Below, piece after piece: positions 46,811-54,651 of a stretch of 64,000 bases of DNA. The notes below the pieces were generated by a model. That model searched no databases, had not been told where the DNA came from, and saw only the letters and a list, made by a program, of their open reading frames with translations. A program made the position numbers and the translations under genes. Source of the DNA: Neobacillus massiliamazoniensis (GTDB lineage Bacteria; Bacillota; Bacilli; Bacillales; Cytobacillaceae); contig NZ_CVRB01000002.1 in the NCBI RefSeq assembly GCF_001048695.1, positions 310,001 through 374,000 of the forward strand, in the 5' to 3' direction. How positions within the stretch are numbered: the first letter of the stretch is position 1; the number at the start of each line of letters is the position of its first letter.

Positions 46811-47236
46811 ATGAAAGGAAGTTTATTTGCATGTTTAGGCGGGGCTTTAATTACCTTGCAAGGTGTGGCCAATACTCGGATTAGTGAGGATATTGGCACT
46901 TGGCAAGCGGCAACGATTACCCAGCTAACTGGATTCATTGTAGCCCTAATGCTCATGATGCTTGTCCGAGATAAACAGTGGAAAAGGTTTAAGCGAGTGA
47001 AACCATTGTATTTGAGTGCCGGCTCCTTCGCTGCACTTATTATATTCACTAATGTCACATCTATTCAAAGTATCGGGGTTACCCTTACGATTGCTGTAGT
47101 ATTGATTGCACAACTTGGTTTAACCTTTTTAATTGATAGTAACGGATGGTTCGGTGTAGTGAAACAGAAGATGGGTCTGCCACAATTTATTGGTATCGGG
47201 ATGATGATAGCGGGTGTGCTTATCCTAAGTCTTTGA
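46811..47236 (+). CDS. DMT family transporter, YdcZ type
   Basis: A 141-residue protein with five hydrophobic helices of the YdcZ (DUF606) group. GGALITLQGVANTRISEDIGTWQAATITQLTGF and the C-terminal PQFIGIGMMIAGV are typical. Such half-size proteins work as pairs; a second copy follows at 48019 with a Crp/Fnr gene between. Substrate unknown. GAGGAGAG precedes the ATG. Confidence 0.9.
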   Translation: MKGSLFACLGGALITLQGVANTRISEDIGTWQAATITQLTGFIVALMLMMLVRDKQWKRFKRVKPLYLSAGSFAALIIFTNVTSIQSIGVTLTIAVVLIAQLGLTFLIDSNGWFGVVKQKMGLPQFIGIGMMIAGVLILSL

Positions 47237-47287
47237 TAATATTAGGATAGGAAAGTGACCAGTAAATTGCTGGAGGGAACCCAAGTC

Positions 47288-47983
47288 ATGAAAGAAATAA
47301 AAGATCGTGAGCTATTGAACCATTATTTGCATTTTCATCAAATTGATAACATATTTCCTGAACAATTAATTCCGCATTTGTCGCTATACAGCTTTGATCA
47401 AGGAGAGTTGATCTGTTCCCAAGGAGATACTTCACAGTTTTTGTACGTACTGGTGAAGGGCAAGGTTAAAATCTATAACACTTCTGCGGAAGGAAAAACA
47501 CTTATTCTCTCCTTTAAGACCCCGCTTGAGGTGATTGGAGATATTGAATACGTAAGAGGGATTGAGATTATCAATACTGTTGAGGCCATATCGTCAGTCT
47601 GTATGATCGGTGTTCAACAACGTTGGTTGAAAAAATATGGAAAAGATTATGCTCCGCTACTGCAATTTTTACTGGAAATTATTACACTAAAGTTTTACCT
47701 TAAATCCAATTCTATGAGCTTCAATTTGATGTATCCGGTTGAAGTGCGATTGGCAAGTTATCTATTGTCTGTCTCCTTTGATGAAACTGATTCACTAAAT
47801 AACCGTCAACTAAAAATCAGTATAAAGGATGCAGCAAACTTTATTGGAACTAGCTATCGACATCTGAATCGAGTTATTCAGCAATTCTGTACTGAGGGTT
47901 TTATTGAGCGGAACAAAGGATTCATTCTTGTTAAGGATCGGGTAGGATTAAGTGCACTTGCTGGTCATAATATCTACGAGTGA
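47288..47983 (+). CDS. Crp/Fnr-family regulator (YeiL-like)
   Basis: A 231-residue regulator with an N-terminal cNMP-binding-like beta roll (residues about 25-115, SQGDTSQFLYVLVKGKVKIY) and a C-terminal winged helix (IKDAANFIGTSYRHLNRVIQQF). No Cys cluster for an iron-sulfur centre is seen, so it is not a classical Fnr. GGAGGG precedes ATG 47288. It lies between two YdcZ genes and probably controls them. Confidence 0.9.
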   Translation: MKEIKDRELLNHYLHFHQIDNIFPEQLIPHLSLYSFDQGELICSQGDTSQFLYVLVKGKVKIYNTSAEGKTLILSFKTPLEVIGDIEYVRGIEIINTVEAISSVCMIGVQQRWLKKYGKDYAPLLQFLLEIITLKFYLKSNSMSFNLMYPVEVRLASYLLSVSFDETDSLNNRQLKISIKDAANFIGTSYRHLNRVIQQFCTEGFIERNKGFILVKDRVGLSALAGHNIYE

Positions 47984-48018
47984 TTGCATCTTCAAAATTG
48001 AATGGGAGAGGAAAGAAT

Positions 48019-48489
48019 ATGATTCTAGGACTACTATTAGCACTTTTCGCTGGTGCACTAGTCGGTTTGCAAAATATTTTCAACAGTAAAGTGAATGAAC
48101 AATCGGGATTCTATGCAACCACAACCTTAGTATTAGGTTTAGGGTTCCTGGCTTCCTTAACGTTCGGCCTCATCTTTGAAGGGACACATCTATTTAACTT
48201 ACAAAATATGAAAACGTGGTATTGGTTTAGCGGTTTGCTAGGCGTAGGAGTGGTTATCTGTCTTGTGCAAGGGATTAAGCTGCTTGGTCCTACGTACGCC
48301 ATCTCGCTTGCTCTGACAACACAGCTCGTGGTTGCGTTATTGAGCGACTCAACAGGCCTGATGGGGTTGGAAAAGGTTCCTTTTACTCCAAAACAGTTGA
48401 TAGGTGTACTGGTCATCGTCGGTGGCATCTTTGTATTTAAATTCGTCGGTGGAAATGAGAAACAACAGGTGTCATCAAAAGTGAGTTAG
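48019..48489 (+). CDS. DMT family transporter, YdcZ type (second copy)
   Basis: A 157-residue YdcZ protein (LFAGALVGLQNIFNSKVNEQSG; VPFTPKQLIGVLVIVGGIFVF). GGGAGAGG lies just before ATG 48019; an upstream ATG at 47980 overlaps the crp gene and is less likely. With the first copy at 46811 it could make a heterodimeric exporter. Confidence 0.9.
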   Translation: MILGLLLALFAGALVGLQNIFNSKVNEQSGFYATTTLVLGLGFLASLTFGLIFEGTHLFNLQNMKTWYWFSGLLGVGVVICLVQGIKLLGPTYAISLALTTQLVVALLSDSTGLMGLEKVPFTPKQLIGVLVIVGGIFVFKFVGGNEKQQVSSKVS

Positions 48490-48527
48490 TATGTTTTGAT
48501 TAAGAAATAGCAGAAAATGGAGAGATC

Positions 48528-49244
48528 ATGTTGAAGAAATACAAAACTTTATTTTTTGATGTAGATGATACACTACTAGATTTTGGTGCAGCAGAAAAAG
48601 TAGCATTACGCTTGCTTTTTGAGGAGCAAAAAATTCCCCTCACAACTGAAATCGAAACCCATTATAAAAAAATAAATCAAGATCTCTGGAAATCCTTTGA
48701 AGATGGAAAATTAACTCGTGATGTGGTCGTGAATACTCGCTTCTCCATTTTATTTAAGGAATACGGTCAAGAGGTTGATGGAGCTTTACTGGAGAAGAAG
48801 TATCGCAGCTACTTAGAAGAAGGACATGAGTTTGTGAATGGGGCCTTTGAATTGATCACAGACCTTCAACACCAATATGATTTATATATTGTTACGAACG
48901 GGATTTCCAAGACACAGGATAAACGATTACGTGACTCAGGATTATTTCCGCTATTTAAGCGTATTTTCGTTTCAGAGGACACTGGCTTCCAAAAGCCAAT
49001 GAAGGAATTTTTCGATTATGTCTTTGCACGAATTCCAAATTTTTCTGCGGAACAAGCATTAATTATCGGAGATTCTTTAAGTGCCGATATTAAAGGGGGG
49101 CAATTAGCTGGTTTGGACACATGCTGGTTCAACCCTGAAATGAAACCAAATAAAACGAAATTGATTCCAACCTATCAAATTCAAAAGCTTGAAGAGCTCT
49201 ATCGTATTTTAGGTGTTAAAAGTGATTCGGTTGCTGTTAGCTAA
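48528..49244 (+). CDS. HAD hydrolase, YjjG-type pyrimidine nucleotidase
   Basis: A 238-residue HAD enzyme: motif I FFDVDDTLLDF, motif II YIVTNG, motif III Lys in GFQKP, motif IV IIGDSLSADI. The length and motif spacing match YjjG/YfnB, which dephosphorylate non-canonical pyrimidine nucleotides. GGAG lies five bases before the ATG. It is the last gene of a same-direction series, though the link with the YdcZ genes looks accidental. Confidence 0.9.
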   Translation: MLKKYKTLFFDVDDTLLDFGAAEKVALRLLFEEQKIPLTTEIETHYKKINQDLWKSFEDGKLTRDVVVNTRFSILFKEYGQEVDGALLEKKYRSYLEEGHEFVNGAFELITDLQHQYDLYIVTNGISKTQDKRLRDSGLFPLFKRIFVSEDTGFQKPMKEFFDYVFARIPNFSAEQALIIGDSLSADIKGGQLAGLDTCWFNPEMKPNKTKLIPTYQIQKLEELYRILGVKSDSVAVS

Positions 49245-49262
49245 AGTTTTTCTTGAATAAAG

Positions 49263-49405
49263 CTGTTGCTTTACTATCGGATGCGGTGACTTTACTGTCG
49301 CATAGCCCCTCTTTTCTGTCGGATGTGGTGACTTTACTATCAGATAGCTCCTCTTTACTGTCGGATACGGTGACATTACTGTCGGATAGCTACCTTTTAC
49401 TAGCG
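49263..49405. repeat. Tandem array of 21-bp half units (42-bp units)
   Basis: About six to seven 21-bp monomers in two alternating forms, CGGATGCGGTGACTTTACTGT and CGCATAGCCCCTCTTTTCTGT, giving 42-bp units starting at 49278, 49320 and 49362. It lies between the HAD gene and its terminator. The ORFs on both strands here (49209-49418, 49253-49474) follow from the repeat. Confidence 0.9.
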
Positions 49406-49440
49406 AAAAGCAACCCATTTTTACGAAAAGAGCTTAAACA

Positions 49441-49468
49441 AAAGACCTCGACTGATGAGGTCTTTTTC
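49441..49468 (+). terminator. Terminator after the HAD gene and array
   Basis: AAAGACCTC and GAGGTCTTT form a 9-bp stem with a 7-base loop, followed by TT. The 21-bp array is thus inside the transcribed 3' region. Confidence 0.85.
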
Positions 49469-49505
49469 AATTAATCACCTTTTAAAGTATAGGTGAAATT
49501 GGCCA

Positions 49506-50321
49506 TCAGTTATTCCTATAGTTAAGCAATTCCGACACACTCACAAATTGATACCCTTGTTGTTTGAGCACAGGAAGAATGGTTTTTAATGCTTCAATGG
49601 TTTGTTTGCGATCTCCACCACCATCATGTAATAAAACAATATCACCACTCCTTGCATGGCGAATAACATGATCAGCAATGACTTGTGCTCCAGGTAAAGA
49701 CCAATCCTTAGTATCCTGATTAGTTGACCAAAGGACTACTTTATACCCGTTCTGTATCGATTCTTGCAGTAACAAATTGTCTATATATCCACCAGGAGGT
49801 CGAAATAATTTCGGCTTGTTTTGTTGGTACTTTTGTATAACTTTGTCAGCTCGAATTAATTCTGATCTCATCCTTTCGAACCCCACTCTATCCTCATATG
49901 AATGTGTCATGGAATGATTCCCCAGCTCATGTCCTTCTTGTACAACTCGTCTGACAATTTGAGGGTATCGTTCCATTTGATATCCAATGGAGAAAAAAGT
50001 AGCAGTGGCTTCGTACTGTCTCAAAAGGGCAAGGATCTGGGGAGTGTATACTGGATTAGGACCATCGTCAAATGTCAAAGCAATGACCTTTTTTTGTGTT
50101 GGGACTTCCCAAATGACTTTCCCGGTTGGCTCCACTTGCTTTCGCCGGATCATCTCTGTAGAGGCATTTGCATGCAAAACATCCCAAAAACTGAAACACA
50201 CGGGAACTAGACATAACCATAGATAAATGATAATTGTCCTCTTATTAGTTATCATTGAGCCAATAAGGGACAAAATGGATTGGAAATATACTAATAAGGA
50301 ATAATTTAAATAGTTCATCAT
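49506..50321 (-). CDS. Polysaccharide deacetylase (NodB domain)
   Basis: A 271-residue membrane-anchored carbohydrate esterase 4 enzyme. The N-terminus has one or two hydrophobic segments; the NodB domain (from about residue 77) shows TFDDGP, HELGNHSMTH (zinc HxxxxH) and RPPGGY, with LLHDGGG near the end. It removes acetyl groups from peptidoglycan or another surface polymer. AAGGA precedes ATG 50321. Confidence 0.92.
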   Translation of the reverse strand: MMNYLNYSLLVYFQSILSLIGSMITNKRTIIIYLWLCLVPVCFSFWDVLHANASTEMIRRKQVEPTGKVIWEVPTQKKVIALTFDDGPNPVYTPQILALLRQYEATATFFSIGYQMERYPQIVRRVVQEGHELGNHSMTHSYEDRVGFERMRSELIRADKVIQKYQQNKPKLFRPPGGYIDNLLLQESIQNGYKVVLWSTNQDTKDWSLPGAQVIADHVIRHARSGDIVLLHDGGGDRKQTIEALKTILPVLKQQGYQFVSVSELLNYRNN

Positions 50322-50409
50322 TTTTTAGTCCTTAAATGTATTTTCCTTTAGCATAATCATTTGTTAAATGATTATGTATTGTAGTAAACGAAAGAAAAGC
50401 ATAAACTCG

Positions 50410-50559
50410 TCTTCACAAATTCCACATAACTTCCTTATAAGTTCTACATAAGTTTTATTTATTATAAAAGTAACTTAATTTAAGAAATTAGTTTGAGAAA
50501 CTCATTTCTTAAAACTTCCCATAATTTGGATTGACGCCGATGTCAATCTCTTTTTTTTT
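50410..50559 (+). ncRNA. Candidate small RNA or attenuator, copy A
   Basis: A 150-base sequence that recurs at 50817-50964. It contains a hairpin TTTAAGAAAT/ATTTCTTAAA (50479-50513), the conserved link AAAACTTCCCATAATTTG, and a terminator GATTGAC/GTCAATC followed by nine T. No ORF is inside. I do not match it to a known RNA family; the terminal hairpin plus conservation suggests a transcribed RNA. Confidence 0.5.
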
Positions 50560-50800
50560 GGCTGTGTTAAACTTGTCTGTTGATTTGCGCTCAAGAAGCG
50601 AGCATCCGCGGGCGTTCCGGGGAGCCTCCTCGGCGCTAAGCGCCTGTGGGGTCTCCCCTGCCCCGTACTCCCGCAGGACGTTGAATCAGCATCTTTGAAT
50701 CTACACCGCACGAAGGAAATGCGATAGCATTTTCGAGGATCTCGCGCCTTCCGCTCCAATCAACATAGTTTCAAAAATCAACCATGACCTTTAACACAGC
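50560..50800. mobile_element. GC-rich MITE-like element, copy 1
   Basis: A 241-bp element with terminal inverted repeats GGCTGTGTTAAA and TTTAACACAGC. The interior is GC-rich and highly structured (GCGGGCGTTCCGGGGAGCC, CTCGGCGCTAAGCGCC) and has no real ORF. It recurs at 51542-51784. I have seen similar sequences across Bacillaceae genomes, so this is a known kind of dispersed repeat. It sits exactly at the T run of candidate RNA copy A. Confidence 0.85.
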
Positions 50801-50816
50801 TTTTTTTAAAAAATAA

Positions 50817-50964
50817 TCTTCATAAATTCCACATAACTTCTCTATAAGTTCTACAAAAGTTTTATTTATTATAAAGGTAACTTAATTAAGAAATAAGTTG
50901 AAGTAACTCATTTCTTAAAACTTCCCATAATTTGGATTGACATTGACGTCAGTCTCTTTTTTTT
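50817..50964 (+). ncRNA. Candidate small RNA or attenuator, copy B
   Basis: A 148-base near copy of 50410-50559: same order of elements, hairpin TTAAGAAAT/ATTTCTTAA (50886-50918), same link, and terminator GATTGAC/GTCAGTC with one compensating wobble, then eight T. Differences are mostly in loops, consistent with selection on structure. Confidence 0.5.
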
Positions 50965-50981
50965 GCAAAAAAATCGATAAA

Positions 50982-51002
50982 GATTGGTGTCAGGCACCAA
51001 TC
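50982..51002. repeat. GGTGTCAGGCACC repeat in a hairpin
   Basis: GATTGGTG and CACCAATC pair around TCAGG. One of the dispersed 13-bp repeat copies (50986-50998). Confidence 0.8.
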
Positions 51003-51011
51003 TGTCCTTTA

Positions 51012-51039
51012 AGCCGACGGGTAGCCGACGGCTTTTTTT
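51012..51039 (+). terminator. Terminator-like hairpin before the VWA-like gene
   Basis: AGCCG and CGGCT frame a GC-rich loop and are followed by seven T. It is the third terminator-like structure within 500 bases. Confidence 0.7.
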
Positions 51040-51125
51040 ATTTCATTTTTTCTTCCAACATATTTTTTAAACGAACGCCCACACTAAAAATTGTGGTTCA
51101 TTTACTACAAAGGGAGTTGGTTTAA

Positions 51126-51536
51126 TTGAACTGGCAAATGAGGCTTTTATCTATGATCCAAAAAAGAGCAGACAAAAAAATCGCGCTTGCCGTTGATACT
51201 TCTACTGCCGAGGTAAGGACGATCCTAATAAACAACATTGTAAAATTATTTGAAGAAATAAAGCCGGAAACCTTACTAGTCCAGGCAGACTTCAAAATTC
51301 GCAGCATCACTCCGGTAAAAGCAGATACGATAAAATATTATAAACACGGAAAATCATCCTATACGGAAGTATTAGAATGGGCCAAAAACGAAAAAATCGA
51401 TTCCTTATTCTATATTACCGATGTGACAGGTTATATCTACGAAGAAATCACAAATGTCGATTATGAAATGTTTTGGTTAGTTCCCGACGACTACTTACCA
51501 AAGGTTCCTTTCGGGAAGGCAATTAAGGTTGCTTAA
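51126..51536 (+). CDS. Stand-alone VWA-like domain protein (truncated DUF2201 type)
   Basis: A 136-residue protein matching only the C-terminal VWA-like domain of putative metallopeptidases (DUF2201): IALAVDTSTAEV at the metal-site strand, LLVQADFKIRSI, SSYTEVLEWAKNEKIDSLFYITD and PFGKAIKV at the end. The Ser-rich metal motif is modified (DTSTA rather than DxSGS). The start is TTG 51126, nine bases after GGGAG. It could be a remnant of a larger gene or a functional small protein. Confidence 0.72.
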   Translation: MNWQMRLLSMIQKRADKKIALAVDTSTAEVRTILINNIVKLFEEIKPETLLVQADFKIRSITPVKADTIKYYKHGKSSYTEVLEWAKNEKIDSLFYITDVTGYIYEEITNVDYEMFWLVPDDYLPKVPFGKAIKVA

Positions 51537-51541
51537 ATACA

Positions 51542-51784
51542 GGCTTCGTTAAACTTGCCTGTTGATTTGCGCTCAAGAAGCGAGCATCCGCGGGCGTTCC
51601 GGGGAGCCTCCTCGGCGCTTAAGCGCCTGTGGGGTCTCCCCTGCCCCGTACTCCCACAGGACGTTGAATCTTCATCATTGAATCAACACCGCACGAAGGA
51701 AATGCGATAGCATTTTCGAGGATCTCGCGCCTTCCGCTCCAATCAACATAGTTTCAAAAATCAACAATGACCTTTAACACAGCC
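51542..51784. mobile_element. GC-rich MITE-like element, copy 2
   Basis: A 243-bp copy nearly identical to 50560-50800. The right terminal repeat TTTAACACAGCC is intact; the left one has decayed (GGCTTCGTTAAAC). AAATA occurs on both flanks and may be the target duplication. Confidence 0.85.
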
Positions 51785-51791
51785 AAATAAA

Positions 51792-51826
51792 AAAAGGAAA
51801 GCGGGTTCTATCCGCTCTCCTTTTAT
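51792..51826 (-). terminator. Terminator of the glutamate symporter gene
   Basis: AAAAGGAAAGCGG and CCGCTCTCCTTTT pair with a small internal mismatch; T-rich sequence follows on the minus strand. Confidence 0.85.
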
Positions 51827-51827
51827 T

Positions 51828-53075
51828 TTATGCTGCTATATTCTTTTCTTTCATGTCAACCTTATGGCCTTCCCATTTGGCTATAACGAGGGCAGCCAAT
51901 GAGTTCCCTACAATATTGACGCAGGTTCTTGCCATATCGAGGATTCGGTCAATACCTGCAATAAACGCTAGACCTTCTACTGGTAGTCCAACACTTCCTA
52001 AGGTTGCTAGTAGGACAACAAAAGAAACACCTGGAACCCCTGCGATTCCTTTTGATGTCATCATCAAGACAACGACTAAGGTAATTTGATGGGCGATACT
52101 TAAATGAATACCGTACATCTGAGCAATGAACAGAGCCGCAATGGCTTGATATAATGTGGAACCATCTAAGTTAAAGGAATATCCAGTTGGAATTACAAAC
52201 GAAGAAATCGCCTTTGGACAGCCGAGTCTTTCCATTTTCTCCATGATTCTTGGAAGGACGGTTTCTGAGCTTGCCGTGGAATATCCTAATAATAATTCGT
52301 CCTTTAAATACTTTAATAGTTTAAAAATATTAATTCCAGCTAATTTTGCCACAAATCCTAGGACGACTAAAACAAAGAATATCATGGATCCATAAACGAC
52401 TAGCACTAGCTTTCCAAGTGGAATTAGTGAGCTTAAACCAAATTTTGAAACGGTTACACCAATTAAAGCAAAAACACCAAATGGAGCAACCTTCATGATC
52501 TGGTTCGTGACGTAGAACATGGCTTCAGACGTTCCCTTAAAGAAATTGATAATCGGAGTTCCTTTTTCCCCAATAGCTGCGACTCCAAGTCCAAACATAA
52601 CTGAGAAGAAAATAATGGCTAACATATCACCATTAGCAAGTGACTGAATGATATTTGTAGGGACAATATTGACAAAGGTGTCGACCATCGAATGGGTTTG
52701 AGTTGTTTTTTCTGTTTGAACATACGAATTAATATCCGTTTTTGTTAATTGAGATCTGTCAACACCCGTACCAGGATGGAATATATTACCTGCCAATAAC
52801 CCAACTACTATAGCAATCGTTGTTATGATCTCAAAATAAAGGAGTGTCTTACCACCGAGCTTTCCTAACGACTTCATATCGCCAACGCCTGCTACTCCCA
52901 CAATCAGACTTGAGACAACGATTGGGATTACAATCATTTTTATTAAACGGATAAAAATATTGCCAATTGGCTGAAGATAATCTGCCACGTGCGGATTTCC
53001 AAAAAAGAAAGCGCCTACAACAATACCAAGAACTAAACCAATAAAAATTTGCCAAGCAAGACTAAGTCTCTTCAA
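51828..53075 (-). CDS. Dicarboxylate/amino acid:cation symporter (glutamate type)
   Basis: A 415-residue transporter of the DAACS family (GltP/GltT-like). The re-entrant loop serine region is seen in GYSTASSETVLPRIM, followed by PTGYSFNLDGSTLYQAI and the final DRILDMARTCVNIVGN with the substrate-binding Asp and Arg. It imports glutamate or aspartate with protons or sodium. Single gene with its own terminator. Confidence 0.94.
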   Translation of the reverse strand: MKRLSLAWQIFIGLVLGIVVGAFFFGNPHVADYLQPIGNIFIRLIKMIVIPIVVSSLIVGVAGVGDMKSLGKLGGKTLLYFEIITTIAIVVGLLAGNIFHPGTGVDRSQLTKTDINSYVQTEKTTQTHSMVDTFVNIVPTNIIQSLANGDMLAIIFFSVMFGLGVAAIGEKGTPIINFFKGTSEAMFYVTNQIMKVAPFGVFALIGVTVSKFGLSSLIPLGKLVLVVYGSMIFFVLVVLGFVAKLAGINIFKLLKYLKDELLLGYSTASSETVLPRIMEKMERLGCPKAISSFVIPTGYSFNLDGSTLYQAIAALFIAQMYGIHLSIAHQITLVVVLMMTSKGIAGVPGVSFVVLLATLGSVGLPVEGLAFIAGIDRILDMARTCVNIVGNSLAALVIAKWEGHKVDMKEKNIAA

Positions 53076-53341
53076 ATACCTCTCCCCTTTTAAAAAAAAT
53101 CGTGATATATATCAACAGATATTTATCTACTATTTGTTATACTACTATTATTTTAGTGCTAATGATATAATTTCACAATAAGAAATTTTTCACAGATAAA
53201 TTTAATCCAGAATTCATTAAGGTCAATTGTAATATATCAAATTTCTTAATGCAAATGAAGTCCTACTAATCGATTCAAAAATAGGATGAATAAATGAAGT
53301 GAGTAAAACCTTTAGAATAAGGCATTTTGAGGAGTACAAAT

Positions 53342-53449
53342 ATGAAAGAATTGTTGCATAAACCTCTTTTTGAATTGTATTTTTTCAAATGGAATCTCAT
53401 TATCGCTTGGGTAAATTCTCTCATAAATCGGGGAAATAAAAGAAGATAA
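53342..53449 (+). CDS. Small protein, 35 residues
   Basis: A short ORF (begins MKELLHKPLF, ends NRGNKRR) with GGAG seven bases before the ATG and a terminator hairpin starting seven bases after the stop codon, so it forms a complete small transcription unit. The middle is hydrophobic and aromatic (FELYFFKWNLIIAWV) and the tail basic, consistent with a membrane-surface peptide. I do not recognise it. No conservation data are available to me. The rest of 53076-53524 shows no gene. Confidence 0.5.
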   Translation: MKELLHKPLFELYFFKWNLIIAWVNSLINRGNKRR

Positions 53450-53455
53450 AAAAAT

Positions 53456-53490
53456 ACAGTTGACAGAAATGAACGTGTCAACTGTTTTTA
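53456..53490. terminator. Bidirectional terminator
   Basis: ACAGTTGACA and TGTCAACTGT form a 10-bp stem with a 10-base loop, with T runs on both strands. It serves the converging small ORF and ferritin-like gene. Confidence 0.87.
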
Positions 53491-53524
53491 CAATAATGTT
53501 TTGTGATTCTACTAATAAATTTTT

Positions 53525-53971
53525 CTATATTTTCTTCGCTTTTGTATAAAAATAAAGGAACCACACTGCATGGTTTTGCTCATCTGCTGCAGCACGGCGA
53601 AAGGCCTTTTTGATATGCTGATCCGTTGCATAATCCGAAATCTCCAAATAAAAATCAACGGTTTTCTGCTCATCTAAGAGTGCAAATTCCAATCCATTCA
53701 CATATTGGTTAGGACATTGTTCAACAACCTTTGGCTTCGGCTGTTTGCCGGTAAGACGAACATACATCTGCTCAAAAGTTTGCAGGTGCTTTATTTCATC
53801 CTGACGAATTTCTAGAATCTGCTTCCGCTCCCTTTCATCTGTAGCCATACGAGCTATTAGTGCATAGCAATGAATAGCACTATACTCTCCATTGATTGCC
53901 TTTTCAATATCGCTCACCAATTTGTTAGGCTGCCTATATGCGGCATCATAATAATTTGTATAATGATACAT
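53525..53971 (-). CDS. Ferritin-like / rubrerythrin-type protein
   Basis: A 148-residue four-helix protein with the diiron-type Glu/His pattern: DIEKAINGEYSAIHCYALIA, EIRQDEIKHLQTFEQMY, then EFALLDEQKTVDFYLEI and RRAAADEQNHAVWFLYFY. It resembles B. subtilis YhjR. Start ATG 53971 has GGGGAGG nine bases upstream. Roles in iron handling or sporulation are possible. Confidence 0.88.
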   Translation of the reverse strand: MYHYTNYYDAAYRQPNKLVSDIEKAINGEYSAIHCYALIARMATDERERKQILEIRQDEIKHLQTFEQMYVRLTGKQPKPKVVEQCPNQYVNGLEFALLDEQKTVDFYLEISDYATDQHIKKAFRRAAADEQNHAVWFLYFYTKAKKI

Positions 53972-54058
53972 CCCAGTAAACCTCCCCATTTTTCTCTTAC
54001 TATCTTATGGGGAATCATGGGTCAGAGTGCATATGCTTAATATGTTGTATAGCTTCTC

Positions 54059-54544
54059 TTACAATCTTAATTCGTTTCTTAAATCATCTATTGCTTTCAT
54101 CACCTTATGTAAATTTTCCTCATGATTCATTTCGTTCCGTGCATGGAGTAAAACAGGCCTGACCGATTCAACCGAACGGCCGAATTCATACATCCATTCG
54201 TATCGTGGAACCATCCATGTATGGAAATGGTGAGTCGTATCTTCATTGTAAAAATAATAAACATTCTCAATCCCTAAGACATCGCGTTGAGCCTTTCTAA
54301 TCTTTGTTAAAATATGTATATAATCTGCTTTTTCTTCCTCGTATAATTCATCAAAACACTTTATATGCCGCTTTGATGCTAAAATCATTAATCCAGGTAT
54401 CGGATAGGCTACATCCTGATGGGCATGGAAATAGTCCGTTTCAACAACCGTCCCCCCATCCGGTTCAATAAGGCCGCTCGTTACTGCACAGCTTAAACAC
54501 TCAACCTCCACTGTTTGTCCATTTGATAAAGTGATTTTCCGCAA
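54059..54544 (-). CDS. HIT-like family protein
   Basis: A 161-residue protein of the HIT superfamily. The catalytic region is THHFHTWMVPRY (HxHxW variant of the HIT triad), with LMILASKRHIKCFDEL as the preceding conserved strand. Such proteins hydrolyse or transfer nucleotidyl groups. It follows the ferritin-like gene's coding direction after a gap; a joint transcript is uncertain. Confidence 0.85.
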   Translation of the reverse strand: MRKITLSNGQTVEVECLSCAVTSGLIEPDGGTVVETDYFHAHQDVAYPIPGLMILASKRHIKCFDELYEEEKADYIHILTKIRKAQRDVLGIENVYYFYNEDTTHHFHTWMVPRYEWMYEFGRSVESVRPVLLHARNEMNHEENLHKVMKAIDDLRNELRL

Positions 54545-54563
54545 ATCCTCTCCCCCTCCGATC

Positions 54564-54576
54564 GGTGTCAGGCACC
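54564..54576. repeat. GGTGTCAGGCACC repeat
   Basis: A single copy of the dispersed 13-bp repeat, in the upstream region of the HIT gene. Confidence 0.8.
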
Positions 54577-54651
54577 CAACTTCTTTTACTAAATTACATG
54601 AAAATTATGATAAAATAAAGGAAAATTGTTCTAGAAAATAGGTGTTCGACC

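Noticed and set aside
46428..46884. Two plus-strand ORFs of 87 and 111 codons
   Set aside because: They are made of the translated 52-bp repeat, lack a ribosome binding site and overlap the YdcZ gene start.
50502..50759. Minus-strand ORF of 85 codons
   Set aside because: It lies inside the GC-rich MITE-like element and has no family-like sequence.
53275..53481. Minus-strand ORF of 68 codons
   Set aside because: It runs through the terminator hairpin and lacks a ribosome binding site; the plus-strand 35-codon ORF is better supported.
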